Positions 18,536 through 27,126 are shown, counted from the first letter of the stretch. The stretch is 56,842 bases of DNA from Kordia zhangzhouensis (GCF_001005305.1 NZ_LBMH01000017.1:1-56842), one strand, 5' to 3'. Translations and numbers: made by a program. Notes: generated by a model from the letters alone, not told the origin.

Positions 18536-18570
18536 GAATCAAATGAATACTTCTGTAAGCAATCTGTATG

Positions 18571-18640
18571 TGAAGGTACAAAGCCCTATTTTTTAGGTAA
18601 AAATGGAGTGTTTAGGTATAAAAAATATCTTTTTAGGTAC
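18571..18640 (-). promoter_or_regulatory. Candidate LytTR operator: four phased direct repeats
   Basis: On the minus strand the motif TACCTAAA occurs three times and a variant TACCTTCA once. Motif positions on the plus strand are aggta at 18574, 18595, 18614 and 18635, so the pitch is 21, 19 and 21 bp, about two helical turns. LytTR regulators bind pairs of roughly 9-bp direct repeats with a similar pitch. The array lies between the LytTR gene and the promoter of the serine hydrolase fusion gene. Confidence 0.65.
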
Positions 18641-18645
18641 AAAAA

Positions 18646-19386
18646 TCACAATGCTAATACACGTTCTTTGTAATTTTTAGACACAGGAAGTTCCATTTTT
18701 GTAAGTTCAATTGTAGAGGTATCTTTCCATGCTTTGAAATGAACAGGATTGATTAGGTGCGAACGATGAATTTGCACTAAAAATTCTAGATTAGATTGTA
18801 TATTTTTTAAAGAACTGCGAATCAATTTTGAGCGTAATTCGTCATTTTCTATATAAAAAATCTCAACATAGTTTTGCGAATTGGAAATACAGATTAAAGA
18901 CGATTGTCTAATTTTAAGTATGTCTAATTTATTTTCTCCTTTAATGGTAAGTAAATCACTTTTTTTAGGTAATAATTTTAAAGCGTAAATTCTGAGTAGA
19001 ATTAGTATTGGCGTCAAAATTAATGCTGCAATTAAAATAATCTCTGTAAAAAATGTCCAAAAATTATAAAATCCTTCTACAAATGGACTTTTATAATAAA
19101 AATACGTTCCTAAAGTATATAAAACATAGAAAAGTAGAAGCATGAAAACTTCTAGTTTTGCATTCCATATTTTTGTTTTTTGGTAGATTCTTTTTTGAAC
19201 CAATGCAAGGATTCCATAAGAAGTAAACGCAATAAAACTGAATCCTATACTTACATACACCCATTTTTCAAAATCCATTGTTCCGTGTTCAAAAGGACGA
19301 ATAAAAAAGGCAAATAGAAATATCCAAACACTTATGAATACGCCTAAAAGAAAATGAAGTTTAAGAGAAGGGTTTAATTGTTTCAT
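18646..19386 (-). CDS. Membrane-bound LytTR-family transcription regulator
   Basis: Four predicted membrane helices (about residues 10-140) are followed by a LytTR DNA-binding domain (about residues 145-246) with the family's N-Y-V-E-I-F-Y strand, L-V-Q-I-H-R-S-H-L-I-N core and L-P-V-S-K-N-Y end. It lacks a receiver domain, so signals probably arrive through the membrane part. ATG at 19386 is chosen over a GTG six bases upstream because it sits 20 bases after a TATTTTTG box. The next gene on the same strand is the DUF2306-serine hydrolase fusion, and the repeats between them make it the likely target. Confidence 0.85.
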   Translation of the reverse strand: MKQLNPSLKLHFLLGVFISVWIFLFAFFIRPFEHGTMDFEKWVYVSIGFSFIAFTSYGILALVQKRIYQKTKIWNAKLEVFMLLLFYVLYTLGTYFYYKSPFVEGFYNFWTFFTEIILIAALILTPILILLRIYALKLLPKKSDLLTIKGENKLDILKIRQSSLICISNSQNYVEIFYIENDELRSKLIRSSLKNIQSNLEFLVQIHRSHLINPVHFKAWKDTSTIELTKMELPVSKNYKERVLAL

Positions 19387-19405
19387 ATGCACAAATACGA
19401 TAGTT

Positions 19406-19413
19406 CAAAAATA
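19406..19413 (-). promoter_or_regulatory. TAnnTTTG -7 box for the LytTR gene
   Basis: The minus strand reads TATTTTTG 20 bases before the ATG at 19386. The box is a clean consensus match in the expected position. Confidence 0.5.
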
Positions 19414-19463
19414 GACATTCCTTTTTAAAATTTGTTACCCTTTTTTTTTAAAGTAATCAATCA

Positions 19464-19498
19464 TAAAAAAAATCCTGAAACAAAAAGTATCAGGATTT
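19464..19498 (-). terminator. Terminator of E1 dehydrogenase gene
   Basis: The stem aaatcctga/tcaggattt (19470-19478 with 19490-19498) is followed on the minus strand by a run of Ts. It lies 27 bases beyond the stop of the E1 gene. Confidence 0.75.
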
Positions 19499-19524
19499 AC
19501 AATATGCTTTCGTAAAAAGTTTAT

Positions 19525-21501
19525 TTAGTATGCTAATATAGCAAGCAATGCAGCTTCAAAATCATTTTTTGCTAAGTACTGCTGTTCCAGTCCTTGATCA
19601 AACGGAATAGGTGTTTCCATACTAGCGACACGTTTAACAGGCGCATCTAGGTATTCAAAACAATTTTCCATAATCATTGCTGAAATATCACTTGAAATAC
19701 TTCCAAATAGTGAATCTTCTTGTAGTATAATCGCTTTTCCTGTTTTCTTTACTGATTCGTAAATTGCTTCAGTATCTAAAGGTTGTAAACTTCTAAGGTC
19801 AATCACATCTGCTTGGATATGAGCATGATTAGAGAGTGTTTCTAAAGCCCAATGCACTGCAGAACCAAAAGAGATGATTGTAATATCGTTTCCTTCTTTC
19901 AACAAAGAAGCTTTTCCTAAAGGCAACGTGTAATAATCTGTTGGAACATCTTGATAAATACTACGATACAGTGCTTTATGCTCAAAGAACAACACAGGAT
20001 TTGGATCATTAATAGCTGTAGCTAATAAGCCTTTAGCGTCATATGGAAAAGCTGGATACACAACTTTTAGGCCTGGAGTTTTAGTAAACCAAGCTTCGTT
20101 GGTTTGTGAATGGAATGGTCCTGCTCCAACACCTGCTCCGCACGGCATTCGAACTACTACATCTGCATTCTGATTCCAACGATAATGAGATTTTGCTAAT
20201 AAATTGACGATTGGATTGAATCCACTAGAAACAAAATCAGCAAATTGCATCTCCATCACAGCTTTCATGCCATTAACAGACACTCCATATGCTGCCGAAA
20301 CAATAGCAGATTCGCAAATAGGTGTATTACGCACTCGTTCTTTCCCAAAATGATTAATGAACTTGTCTGTAATTTTAAAAACACCTCCATACTCTGCAAT
20401 GTCCTGCCCCATGATAATCAAGTCGCTATGACGCTCCATTGATTGTTTTAATCCTTGAGAAATAGCATCTACAAAACGAATATTTTCTGTTTCGTTGGTT
20501 ACTTCAAACTCCTCATATTGTGAAGGTTGAAATACGTCATTTAATTCACTACTTTTAGTAGAAGCTATTTTATCTTCATCAAATGCTTTTTGTAAATGTT
20601 CGTTGATTTCAGCAGAGATTTCAGCTTTAAAAACTTCATCAATCTGTGTTGTTAGTAGGTTTTCAAACAACAAATAATTGCGAAATGTATCAACAGGATC
20701 TTTAGCTGCCCAATGATCCATTAACTCTTGTGGCACATACTTAGTTCCGCTCGCTTCTTCATGTCCACGCATACGGAATGTTTTAAATTCTAGTAAAACA
20801 GGTCTTGGGTTTTCTCGCATGCTTTCTGCTAGTTCAGATACTTTTGTGTAAACTTCCAGAATATTATTTCCATCAATTATATGCGATTCCATACCATAGC
20901 CTTTCCCTCTATCGGCTAAATTTTCACAATTATATTGCTCTTGAGTAGGCGTTGATAGTCCATAACCGTTATTCTCAATACAAAAAAGTACAGGTAAACT
21001 CCACACGGAAGCCACATTTAAAGCCTCGTGAAAATCGCCTTCACTTGTTCCTCCTTCTCCAGTAAATACAGCACACACTTGTTTGTTATTCTTCAATGTA
21101 TTTGCCAAAGCAATTCCACTAGCTACTCCAAGTTGAGGGCCGAGATGAGAAATCATTCCCACAATTTTATACTCTTGAGTTCCAAAGTGAAAACTACGAT
21201 CACGCCCTTTTGTAAATCCACTGGCTTTTCCTTGCCACTGCGAAAAAAGACGATATAATGGAATTTCTCGTGTAGTGAATACTCCTAAATTTCGGTGCAT
21301 TGGTAAAATATATTCTTCTGAAGTAAGTGCTGATGTTACACCAACAGCAATGGCTTCTTGTCCAATTCCGCCAAACCATTTAGAAATTTTTCCTTGACGA
21401 AGAAGAATAAGCATTTTTTCTTCTATCATCCTTGGTTTCAGCATTTTCTTGTATAAAGAGATCAACGTTTCGTTGCTCAGTTTTCCTTTATTATATAACA
21501 T
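19525..21501 (-). CDS. Fused alpha/beta E1 component of a 2-oxoacid dehydrogenase
   Basis: This 658-residue protein joins the two E1 subunits. The alpha part (about 1-320) carries the thiamine diphosphate motif starting G-E-G-G-T-S-E-G-D and ending I-E-N-N, plus the R-M-R-G-H-E segment near the phosphorylation-loop region. The beta part (about 340-658) shows M-G-Q-D-I-A-E-Y-G-G-V-F-K and D-V-V-V-R-M-P-C-G. It should decarboxylate 2-oxoacids and pass the acyl group to an E2 lipoyl domain. The branched-chain type is most likely, since this fused form is common in Bacteroidota, but pyruvate cannot be excluded. No E2 or E3 gene lies nearby. It is monocistronic with its own terminator. Confidence 0.85.
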   Translation of the reverse strand: MLYNKGKLSNETLISLYKKMLKPRMIEEKMLILLRQGKISKWFGGIGQEAIAVGVTSALTSEEYILPMHRNLGVFTTREIPLYRLFSQWQGKASGFTKGRDRSFHFGTQEYKIVGMISHLGPQLGVASGIALANTLKNNKQVCAVFTGEGGTSEGDFHEALNVASVWSLPVLFCIENNGYGLSTPTQEQYNCENLADRGKGYGMESHIIDGNNILEVYTKVSELAESMRENPRPVLLEFKTFRMRGHEEASGTKYVPQELMDHWAAKDPVDTFRNYLLFENLLTTQIDEVFKAEISAEINEHLQKAFDEDKIASTKSSELNDVFQPSQYEEFEVTNETENIRFVDAISQGLKQSMERHSDLIIMGQDIAEYGGVFKITDKFINHFGKERVRNTPICESAIVSAAYGVSVNGMKAVMEMQFADFVSSGFNPIVNLLAKSHYRWNQNADVVVRMPCGAGVGAGPFHSQTNEAWFTKTPGLKVVYPAFPYDAKGLLATAINDPNPVLFFEHKALYRSIYQDVPTDYYTLPLGKASLLKEGNDITIISFGSAVHWALETLSNHAHIQADVIDLRSLQPLDTEAIYESVKKTGKAIILQEDSLFGSISSDISAMIMENCFEYLDAPVKRVASMETPIPFDQGLEQQYLAKNDFEAALLAILAY

Positions 21502-21641
21502 TTGGTGTTAGGTCGTTGCAAGCCGTTAAAGCCGCATAATTATAAATTCAAAATTCAAGAAAAAAAATGGTTCGTCAAAACACAAAAGGATAATTTTTAA
21601 AATTGTTAATAACTCTCTTTTTTCAACCGTATATTTTTAGC

Positions 21642-21673
21642 TACATTTGTAAAAATAAGCCTTTAAGGCTTAT
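21642..21673 (+). promoter_or_regulatory. -7 box with hairpin at the predicted transcript start
   Basis: TACATTTG at 21642-21649 matches the Bacteroidota -7 consensus. Immediately downstream, ataagcc/ggcttat (21655-21661 with 21667-21673) forms a 7-bp hairpin that would sit at the very 5' end of the oxygenase mRNA, where it could protect the transcript. Confidence 0.45.
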
Positions 21674-21759
21674 AAAGTTATTAACAATTGATTTTATAAA
21701 GCGCTATTTTGTACTTTAATCAAAATCATGCGTTTTTCTAAAAATTAAACTTGAATTAC

Positions 21760-22710
21760 ATGAAAAATATACCTAGCGTAAATCTTGCCGATTTCTTATC
21801 TGATGATCCAAAGAGAAAGCAAAAATTTATTGATGAAATTGGAAAAGCCTACGAAGATATTGGCTTTGTCGCTTTAAAAGGACACTTTTTAAGCAATGAA
21901 CTAGTTGACAAACTTTATGAAGAAATCAAAAAATTCTTTAGTCTTCCTTTGGAAACCAAAAGCAAGTATGAAATAGAGGGAATTGGTGGACAACGTGGTT
22001 ATGTTTCTTTCGGAAAAGAAAGTGCTAAAGGTCGTAAAGTTGGAGACCTTAAAGAGTTTTGGCATTTTGGACAATATGTAGAAGGAGATGATAAACTAAA
22101 AGCTGAATATCCTGCAAATGTAGAAGTAGAAGAATTACCAGAATTTAATAACGTAGGGAAAGAAACCTATAAAATGCTTGAAAAAACAGGCGTATATGTT
22201 TTAAGAGCGTTGGCTTTACACTTAGGGTTAGACGAATTTTATTTTGACAACTATATTAAGAACGGAAATAGCATTTTACGTCCTATCCACTATCCACCAA
22301 TTACAAGTGAACCAAAAGATGCTGTTCGTGCGGCAGCACATGGCGACATCAACTTAATTACGTTGCTAATGGGAGCGCATGGAAAAGGATTGCAAGTGCA
22401 ACGTCATGACGGAGAATGGTTGGATGCTATTGCAGAACCAGATGAATTAGTAATTAATGTAGGCGATATGCTATCTCGTCATAGTAATAATAAGCTAAAA
22501 TCTACAATTCATAGAGTTGTAAACCCTCCAAGAGAACTTTGGGGAACTTCACGCTACTCTATTCCTTTCTTTATGCATCCTATAAGTGAAATGCCATTAG
22601 ATTGTTTGGAGAATTGTATAGACGGTGAAAATCCAAAAAAATATGAAGATATTACTGCTGGAGAGTTTTTAAATCAACGTTTAATTGAATTAGGCTTGAT
22701 TAAAAAATAA
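21760..22710 (+). CDS. Isopenicillin N synthase-like 2OG-Fe(II) oxygenase
   Basis: The protein belongs to the 2-oxoglutarate/Fe(II) dioxygenase family. With the ATG at 21760 as residue 1, the iron ligands are H194-x-D196 and H251, and R265-x-S267 should bind the 2-oxoglutarate carboxylate. The N-terminal part has the usual D-I-G-F-V pattern of the non-haem dioxygenase N-domain. It should hydroxylate or desaturate a small molecule, but the substrate is not evident. An in-frame TTG nine bases earlier is a less likely start. It is transcribed alone and ends at a clear hairpin terminator. Confidence 0.85.
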   Translation: MKNIPSVNLADFLSDDPKRKQKFIDEIGKAYEDIGFVALKGHFLSNELVDKLYEEIKKFFSLPLETKSKYEIEGIGGQRGYVSFGKESAKGRKVGDLKEFWHFGQYVEGDDKLKAEYPANVEVEELPEFNNVGKETYKMLEKTGVYVLRALALHLGLDEFYFDNYIKNGNSILRPIHYPPITSEPKDAVRAAAHGDINLITLLMGAHGKGLQVQRHDGEWLDAIAEPDELVINVGDMLSRHSNNKLKSTIHRVVNPPRELWGTSRYSIPFFMHPISEMPLDCLENCIDGENPKKYEDITAGEFLNQRLIELGLIKK

Positions 22711-22738
22711 TCTTTACAAATTATTATCTTATTTATAG

Positions 22739-22776
22739 ATAACACTGAATGTAAAAACGTTCAGTGTTATTTTTTT
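22739..22776 (+). terminator. Intrinsic terminator after the oxygenase gene
   Basis: The perfect 11-bp stem ataacactgaa/ttcagtgttat (22739-22749 with 22760-22770) has a 10-base loop and a T-run. Confidence 0.85.
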
Positions 22777-22868
22777 ATAGAAACAATACTTCCTGCTGCG
22801 CTACTCTTCATGAAATTAAGTATCTTTAAAGTCCGAAAAAAATAATCATACAAAAAGATACGTGTCGT

Positions 22869-23219
22869 ATGGCAAAGAAAAAGCTCAACAGTCTGGAAGA
22901 TCTTGGAGGATTTGTGTTTTCTACCAATGATGATTTTGAACTGCATACTGAAACTGTTGAAGAAACTCTCGCTCCTAATGAACAACAATTAGAAGCTCAT
23001 TTTAGCAATAAAGGTCGAGGCGGAAAAATAGTTACCGTTGTAAAAGGATTTGTAGGAAATGAAGACGATTTGAAAGCGTTGGCAAAACTACTTAAAGTAA
23101 AATGTGGTGTTGGCGGAAGTGTTAAAGACAATGAAATCATCATTCAAGGGAATTACAGAGATAAAATTATACAAATTCTGCAAAAAGAAGGATATCAAGT
23201 AAAACGTGTTGGTGGATAA
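22869..23219 (+). CDS. eIF1/SUI1-like translation factor (YciH family)
   Basis: This 116-residue protein contains the SUI1 fold in its second half, with K-G-R-G-G-K-I-V-T-V-V-K-G and the later K-C-G-V-G-G-S-V-K and I-Q-G-N segments that match bacterial YciH and eukaryotic eIF1. Such proteins bind the small ribosomal subunit and tune start-codon selection. The role in bacteria is only partly known. The next gene starts on the base after its stop codon, so translation of the two is probably coupled. It is the first gene of a four-gene operon. Confidence 0.85.
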   Translation: MAKKKLNSLEDLGGFVFSTNDDFELHTETVEETLAPNEQQLEAHFSNKGRGGKIVTVVKGFVGNEDDLKALAKLLKVKCGVGGSVKDNEIIIQGNYRDKIIQILQKEGYQVKRVGG

Positions 23220-24149
23220 ATGCTTCATCAAACCCTACATATAGTAAATGGAGATAGTTTAACACCTAGACTTAAAGACATTGGAATCACTGATGATCAA
23301 TTAGTTTGGCGAGAAATGTTATGTGAAGGCAAAACAGTGTACGATTTGCGTTCTGACGCGTTTAAAGAAGTTCGCATTGCGTATTTAAAGCCCTATATTG
23401 ATACAGAAATCACGTATGACGAGTCGTTTTTAATTCCTTTGCTTACTACCAATTTTGCAAAGTATAGTTCAATTATGTTATGGTTTGAGTATGACCTATT
23501 CTGCCACATTAACATGATTGCAGCATTAAGTTATTTAAAAAGTTTAAAAATACCAGGAAAAATCTATTTGGTGTGTAGCGGTTGGGTTGAAAATGATACG
23601 CAACTTAAAGGATTGGGTGAATTATCTAACGAGCAACTTCGTCAACATTACAAAGAAAAAATCGTACTCACCCAAGAAGATATCGCACTAGCAGATACTC
23701 TCTGGAAATTGTATTGTTCTGATAATCATTCCTCTTTTAAAGAATACATTACAATTCCATCTTCTTTTTCATATATGAGCAACTGTCTCAATGCGCATTT
23801 AAAACGATTTCCCAATGTAAATAGTGGACTTAATGTATTAGAAACTCACATTTTAAAAATTATTGACAGTAATGAAATTAAAAGTGAACGACAATTAATT
23901 GGGTATGTCCTGCAATATCAAGGGTTTTATGGCTTTGGAGATTTACAAATACAAAATATAATTCATAGATTAGCACCCTTTTTTGAAACAAAAAATGGAA
24001 TTATCGTTTTAAACAGAAACGGACTATTGGCTAAGGACCAATTAAAAAACTTTTATGACTTACTGGCAGATAACACCTTTTATGGAAATTGTAAAAAATA
24101 CGACTATTGTTATCATTCAGTACCACAAATAATTACAAAACATGAGTAG
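23220..24149 (+). CDS. DUF1835-domain protein
   Basis: The N-terminus L-H-I-V-N-G-D-S-L (residues 5-13) and the W-F-E-Y-D-L-F-C segment near residue 84 are typical of the DUF1835 family. At 309 residues it also includes the helical C-terminal half often found with this domain. No enzymatic activity is established for the family. It has no signal peptide or membrane helix and should be cytoplasmic. Its ATG follows the SUI1-like gene without a gap and its end overlaps the nucleoside phosphorylase gene by 8 bases, so the three are tightly coupled. Confidence 0.8.
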   Translation: MLHQTLHIVNGDSLTPRLKDIGITDDQLVWREMLCEGKTVYDLRSDAFKEVRIAYLKPYIDTEITYDESFLIPLLTTNFAKYSSIMLWFEYDLFCHINMIAALSYLKSLKIPGKIYLVCSGWVENDTQLKGLGELSNEQLRQHYKEKIVLTQEDIALADTLWKLYCSDNHSSFKEYITIPSSFSYMSNCLNAHLKRFPNVNSGLNVLETHILKIIDSNEIKSERQLIGYVLQYQGFYGFGDLQIQNIIHRLAPFFETKNGIIVLNRNGLLAKDQLKNFYDLLADNTFYGNCKKYDYCYHSVPQIITKHE

Positions 24150-25011
24150 AATAGCAGAATCTGAACTAATTATAAATCCTGATGGAAGTATTTATCATTT
24201 AAACTTACGTCCAGAAGATATAGCTCAAACAGTTATTACCGTAGGAGATCCTGATAGAGTAAGCGCTGTCAGCAACTATTTTGATACAATTGAGTATAAA
24301 AAAGCAAAACGAGAATTTGTAACACATACAGGAACTCTAAATGGGAAGCGTATTTCTGTACTTTCTACAGGAATAGGAACTGATAATATTGATATTGTTT
24401 TTAATGAACTTGACGCTTTGGTTAATGTTGATTTTAAATCTCGTGAAGTAAAAGACACTCTTACCCAATTAGACATTATTCGTATTGGTACTTCTGGCTC
24501 TATACAAAAAGACATTCCTCTTGATAGTTTTTTGATTAGTGAATATGCAATTGGTTTTGACAGCTTACTTCATTTTTATGATAGTGAACATGTATTGCTT
24601 ACTGATATTTCTGAAACGTTCAAACAGCAAACCAATTGGTCTTCTAAAAAATCTGATCCATATGTGGTTCAAGGAAGTTCTCAACTAATTGAAAAAATAC
24701 GTTCCGAAAAAACAGTTACTGGTTTTACAGCTACCAATGTTGGGTTTTACGGCCCACAAAGCCGTAAAGTGCGTCTACAAGTCCAAGATCCTCTTTTAAA
24801 TGATAAACTGGCTAATTTTGACTATCAAGGAAAAAGAATAACCAATCTTGAAATGGAAACGGCTGGTATATATGGATTGTCTAACTTATTAGGACATCGC
24901 GCTATTTCAATGAATGCCATTATAGCCAACAGACCTCTTGGCGAGTTTAGTCAACAACCAAAACAAACAGTAGATCAGTTGATACAGTATACATTAGAAA
25001 AAATTGCATAA
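24142..25011 (+). CDS. Uridine/purine nucleoside phosphorylase-like protein
   Basis: The protein shows the PNP/UDP phosphorylase layout: V-G-D-P-D-R-V near residue 35 (phosphate-binding region), S-T-G-I-G-T-D-N near residue 75, a G-T-S-G-S-I strand near residue 117 and N-L-E-M-E-T-A-G-I-Y near residue 235 (ribose-binding glutamate). It should split nucleosides with phosphate to give a free base and ribose-1-phosphate. The N-terminal extension before V-G-D-P and the operon suggest a flavobacterial subgroup, and base preference is unknown. It overlaps the DUF1835 gene and is followed closely by the solute-binding-fold gene. Confidence 0.8.
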   Translation: MSRIAESELIINPDGSIYHLNLRPEDIAQTVITVGDPDRVSAVSNYFDTIEYKKAKREFVTHTGTLNGKRISVLSTGIGTDNIDIVFNELDALVNVDFKSREVKDTLTQLDIIRIGTSGSIQKDIPLDSFLISEYAIGFDSLLHFYDSEHVLLTDISETFKQQTNWSSKKSDPYVVQGSSQLIEKIRSEKTVTGFTATNVGFYGPQSRKVRLQVQDPLLNDKLANFDYQGKRITNLEMETAGIYGLSNLLGHRAISMNAIIANRPLGEFSQQPKQTVDQLIQYTLEKIA

Positions 25012-25021
25012 TACATCCCGA

Positions 25022-25876
25022 ATGAAAAAGATAAAAATTGGTGGTGTTCCTGAACACTTTAACCTTGCATGGTACTTAACACTCAAAGAACGAGCATACG
25101 AACAAAAAGGTATCAGTTTGCGTTGGAAAGACTATCCAGGAGGAACAGGCGCTATGTGTAAAGCACTCCGAAGTGAAAAAATTGACATTGCCGTAATTCT
25201 TACTGAAGGAATCATTAAAGATATAATAGATGGAAACCCTTCTAAAATTGTACAAACGTATGTGCAATCGCCTTTAATTTGGGGAATCCACGTCGCTGTT
25301 GATTCAAAATACAATACTATAGACGATTTACAAGGTACCAAAGCTGCTATTAGCCGATATGGTTCAGGTTCTCATCTGATGGCGTATATCAATGCTGAAA
25401 ATAACCAATGGAACACTGAAAATTTAGAATTTGAAGTAATCAACAATCTTGAAGGAGCTATTAACGGACTCAATAAAGGCAAAGGAGATTATTTTATGTG
25501 GGAGCATTTTACCACAAAACCATTGGTAGATCAAGGAATTTTTCGTCGTGTTGGTGATTGTCCTACCCCATGGCCATGTTTTGTAATAGCTGTGCGCAAT
25601 GAATTGTTAGAAAATGATGAAGAAACCGTTAAAACGATATTAGAAATTATCAATGAAATGACTGTACAATTCAAAGAAATTCCAGATATCGATAAAGAAA
25701 TAGCTTCCCGTTACGATCAACAGTTAATCGATGTTCAAAAATGGTTGTCACTCACCGAATGGAGTCAAGAACTTATTGATGAGGAAACCATTACCAAAGT
25801 ACAAAACAAGCTACTCGACTTAGATATTATACCCGAAAAATGGGATTATAAAGACCTTACTCACAAAGTTTTATAA
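25022..25876 (+). CDS. Cytosolic substrate-binding-fold protein (SsuA/THI5-like)
   Basis: The sequence fits a type 2 periplasmic-binding-protein fold of the NMT1/THI5/SsuA group: K-I-G-G-V-P at the start, Y-P-G-G-T-G-A-M near residue 42, then G-T-K-A-A-I-S-R-Y-G-S-G-S-H around residues 104-117. It lacks any signal peptide or lipobox, so it should be cytoplasmic, and no ABC permease is nearby. It may be an enzyme or sensor rather than a transporter part. The ATG at 25022 is preferred; another at 25004 would overlap the preceding gene. It is the last gene of the operon and ends at a strong terminator. Confidence 0.7.
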   Translation: MKKIKIGGVPEHFNLAWYLTLKERAYEQKGISLRWKDYPGGTGAMCKALRSEKIDIAVILTEGIIKDIIDGNPSKIVQTYVQSPLIWGIHVAVDSKYNTIDDLQGTKAAISRYGSGSHLMAYINAENNQWNTENLEFEVINNLEGAINGLNKGKGDYFMWEHFTTKPLVDQGIFRRVGDCPTPWPCFVIAVRNELLENDEETVKTILEIINEMTVQFKEIPDIDKEIASRYDQQLIDVQKWLSLTEWSQELIDEETITKVQNKLLDLDIIPEKWDYKDLTHKVL

Positions 25877-25879
25877 CAC

Positions 25880-25910
25880 AAAAAGCGAACATAAGAGTTC
25901 GCTTTTTTTT
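25880..25910 (+). terminator. Operon terminator
   Basis: The 11-bp stem aaaaagcgaac/gttcgcttttt (25880-25890 with 25897-25907) has a 6-base loop and a T-run. It ends the SUI1-DUF1835-phosphorylase operon. Confidence 0.85.
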
Positions 25911-25999
25911 ACGTTTTTTTTTACTATACACTACTGCTTATTGCCATGCACACCCGTAAAAACACTTGTTTGTATAAGGGATTTTTCCCCTTTTTAAAA

Positions 26000-26053
26000 C
26001 AGGGTTTTATGTCGACGAACGGTATAAATCACCCTGTGAATCGACGATAAAAC
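26000..26053 (+). promoter_or_regulatory. Foldable segment upstream of the small lipoprotein
   Basis: The 340-bp gap 25877-26216 holds a terminator and then this segment. The outer arms gttttatgtcga (26004-26015) and tcgacgataaaac (26041-26053) pair with a one-base bulge. Cagggt at 26000-26005 can pair with accctg at 26031-26036, which conflicts with or crosses the first helix. Either an alternative fold or a pseudoknot could form. A -7-like TACATTTG at 26125 lies downstream, so the segment might be DNA-level regulation instead of an RNA leader. Confidence 0.35.
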
Positions 26054-26124
26054 ACGATTTTATGTAATTTAACGAAAATTTAAACAGGTAAACGAGAAAA
26101 TGTGTCGGTTAATGGTCGTGATGG

Positions 26125-26132
26125 TACATTTG
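26125..26132 (+). promoter_or_regulatory. TAnnTTTG -7 box for the small lipoprotein
   Basis: TACATTTG lies 85 bases before the ATG at 26217 and matches the -7 consensus. No exact TTG occurs at the usual -33 distance. Confidence 0.4.
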
Positions 26133-26216
26133 TATCAGAAAGTAAAAAGGGCAAAATATTACTTTCACGCTTAAACCAATTATTTATCAGATTATTAACA
26201 TTACAACAAAACTATC

Positions 26217-26381
26217 ATGAAAAAATCAATTTTACTTATCGCAGCAGCAGGTTTACTATTAGCATCTTGTGGATCTAATTGTATGGGAAAAGGAGTTAAC
26301 TTTGCAGATGCAGATGACGCTAAAGAAAACTACATTATGACAGCAAACGCTGAAGAAGCTTCATGTGTAGAAGTATACTAA
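26217..26381 (+). CDS. 54-residue lipoprotein
   Basis: This short gene encodes a clear lipoprotein signal: M-K-K-S, a hydrophobic stretch, then the lipobox L-A-S-C with the lipidated cysteine at residue 19. The mature peptide is only 36 residues, acidic (A-D-A-D-D-A-K-E), with further cysteines at residues 22 and 50. No family is recognised. It has an unusually long upstream region for this genome and its own terminator 25 bases after the stop, which indicates a separate, possibly highly expressed, transcript. Small surface lipoproteins of this kind are common in flavobacteria. Confidence 0.75.
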   Translation: MKKSILLIAAAGLLLASCGSNCMGKGVNFADADDAKENYIMTANAEEASCVEVY

Positions 26382-26405
26382 GAAAAAACTATCCAATTAT
26401 ATATA

Positions 26406-26440
26406 AAGGGTTGTAACTTCATGTTGCAACCCTTTTTTTA
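26406..26440 (+). terminator. Terminator of the small lipoprotein gene
   Basis: The stem aaagggttg/caacccttt (26406-26414 with 26427-26435) is followed by a T-run. It may also serve the convergent ung gene. Confidence 0.8.
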
Positions 26441-26460
26441 TTGCGTTCTTTTGCTACCTA

Positions 26461-27126
26461 TTACCATCTAATTGCTTCTATTCGCTTGCTAACTAAATAA
26501 TCATTACATCGACTAAAATGCTTATTATCAAACCAATATCCTCTATTTGCGCTTAAGGGAGAAGGATGCCCAGAAGTCAATACGCAATGTTTGCTTTTAT
26601 GTACCTTCGCTCCTTTTTTCTTAGCAAATCCTCCCCAAAGTAAAAAAACTATATTCTCTTTTTTTTCAGAAATCACTCGGATTACTTCATCTGTGAAAGT
26701 TTCCCAACCTTTTCCTTGGTGACTTCCTGCTTGATGGGCTCGAACGGTTAATGTAGCATTCAGTAATAAAACACCTTGCTTTGCCCAACGTTCTAAATTG
26801 CCACTTTCTGGAGGTAATACGCCTATATCTCGATGAATTTCCTTAAAAATATTAACCAATGAAGGCGGATGTTGCACGCCATCATTCACGGAAAAACACA
26901 ATCCATTCGCCTGTCCTATTCCATGATACGGATCTTGCCCAATAATGACTACTTTTAAGCGATGAAATGGACAATGATCAAACGCGGCAAAAATATCTTT
27001 CCCTTTCGGAAAACATGTGTGTTGCGTATATTCAGACTTAACAAAAGACGTTAACTCTTTAAAATAAGGTTTTTCAAATTCATCTTGTAAATGATATTTC
27101 CAGCTTTCTTCAATCTTTACGTTCAT
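26461..27126 (-). CDS. ung: Uracil-DNA glycosylase, family 1
   Basis: The enzyme removes uracil from DNA in base excision repair. It carries the water-activating motif G-Q-D-P-Y-H-G and the H-P-S-P-L-S DNA-intercalation motif. With the ATG at 27126 as the start, the catalytic aspartate and histidine fall at D64 and H187, the same numbers as in Escherichia coli Ung, and the protein has 221 residues, the usual length. The frame extends upstream to 27189, but those extra 21 residues are not like the family. It is monocistronic and convergent with the small lipoprotein gene. Confidence 0.95.
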   Translation of the reverse strand: MNVKIEESWKYHLQDEFEKPYFKELTSFVKSEYTQHTCFPKGKDIFAAFDHCPFHRLKVVIIGQDPYHGIGQANGLCFSVNDGVQHPPSLVNIFKEIHRDIGVLPPESGNLERWAKQGVLLLNATLTVRAHQAGSHQGKGWETFTDEVIRVISEKKENIVFLLWGGFAKKKGAKVHKSKHCVLTSGHPSPLSANRGYWFDNKHFSRCNDYLVSKRIEAIRW

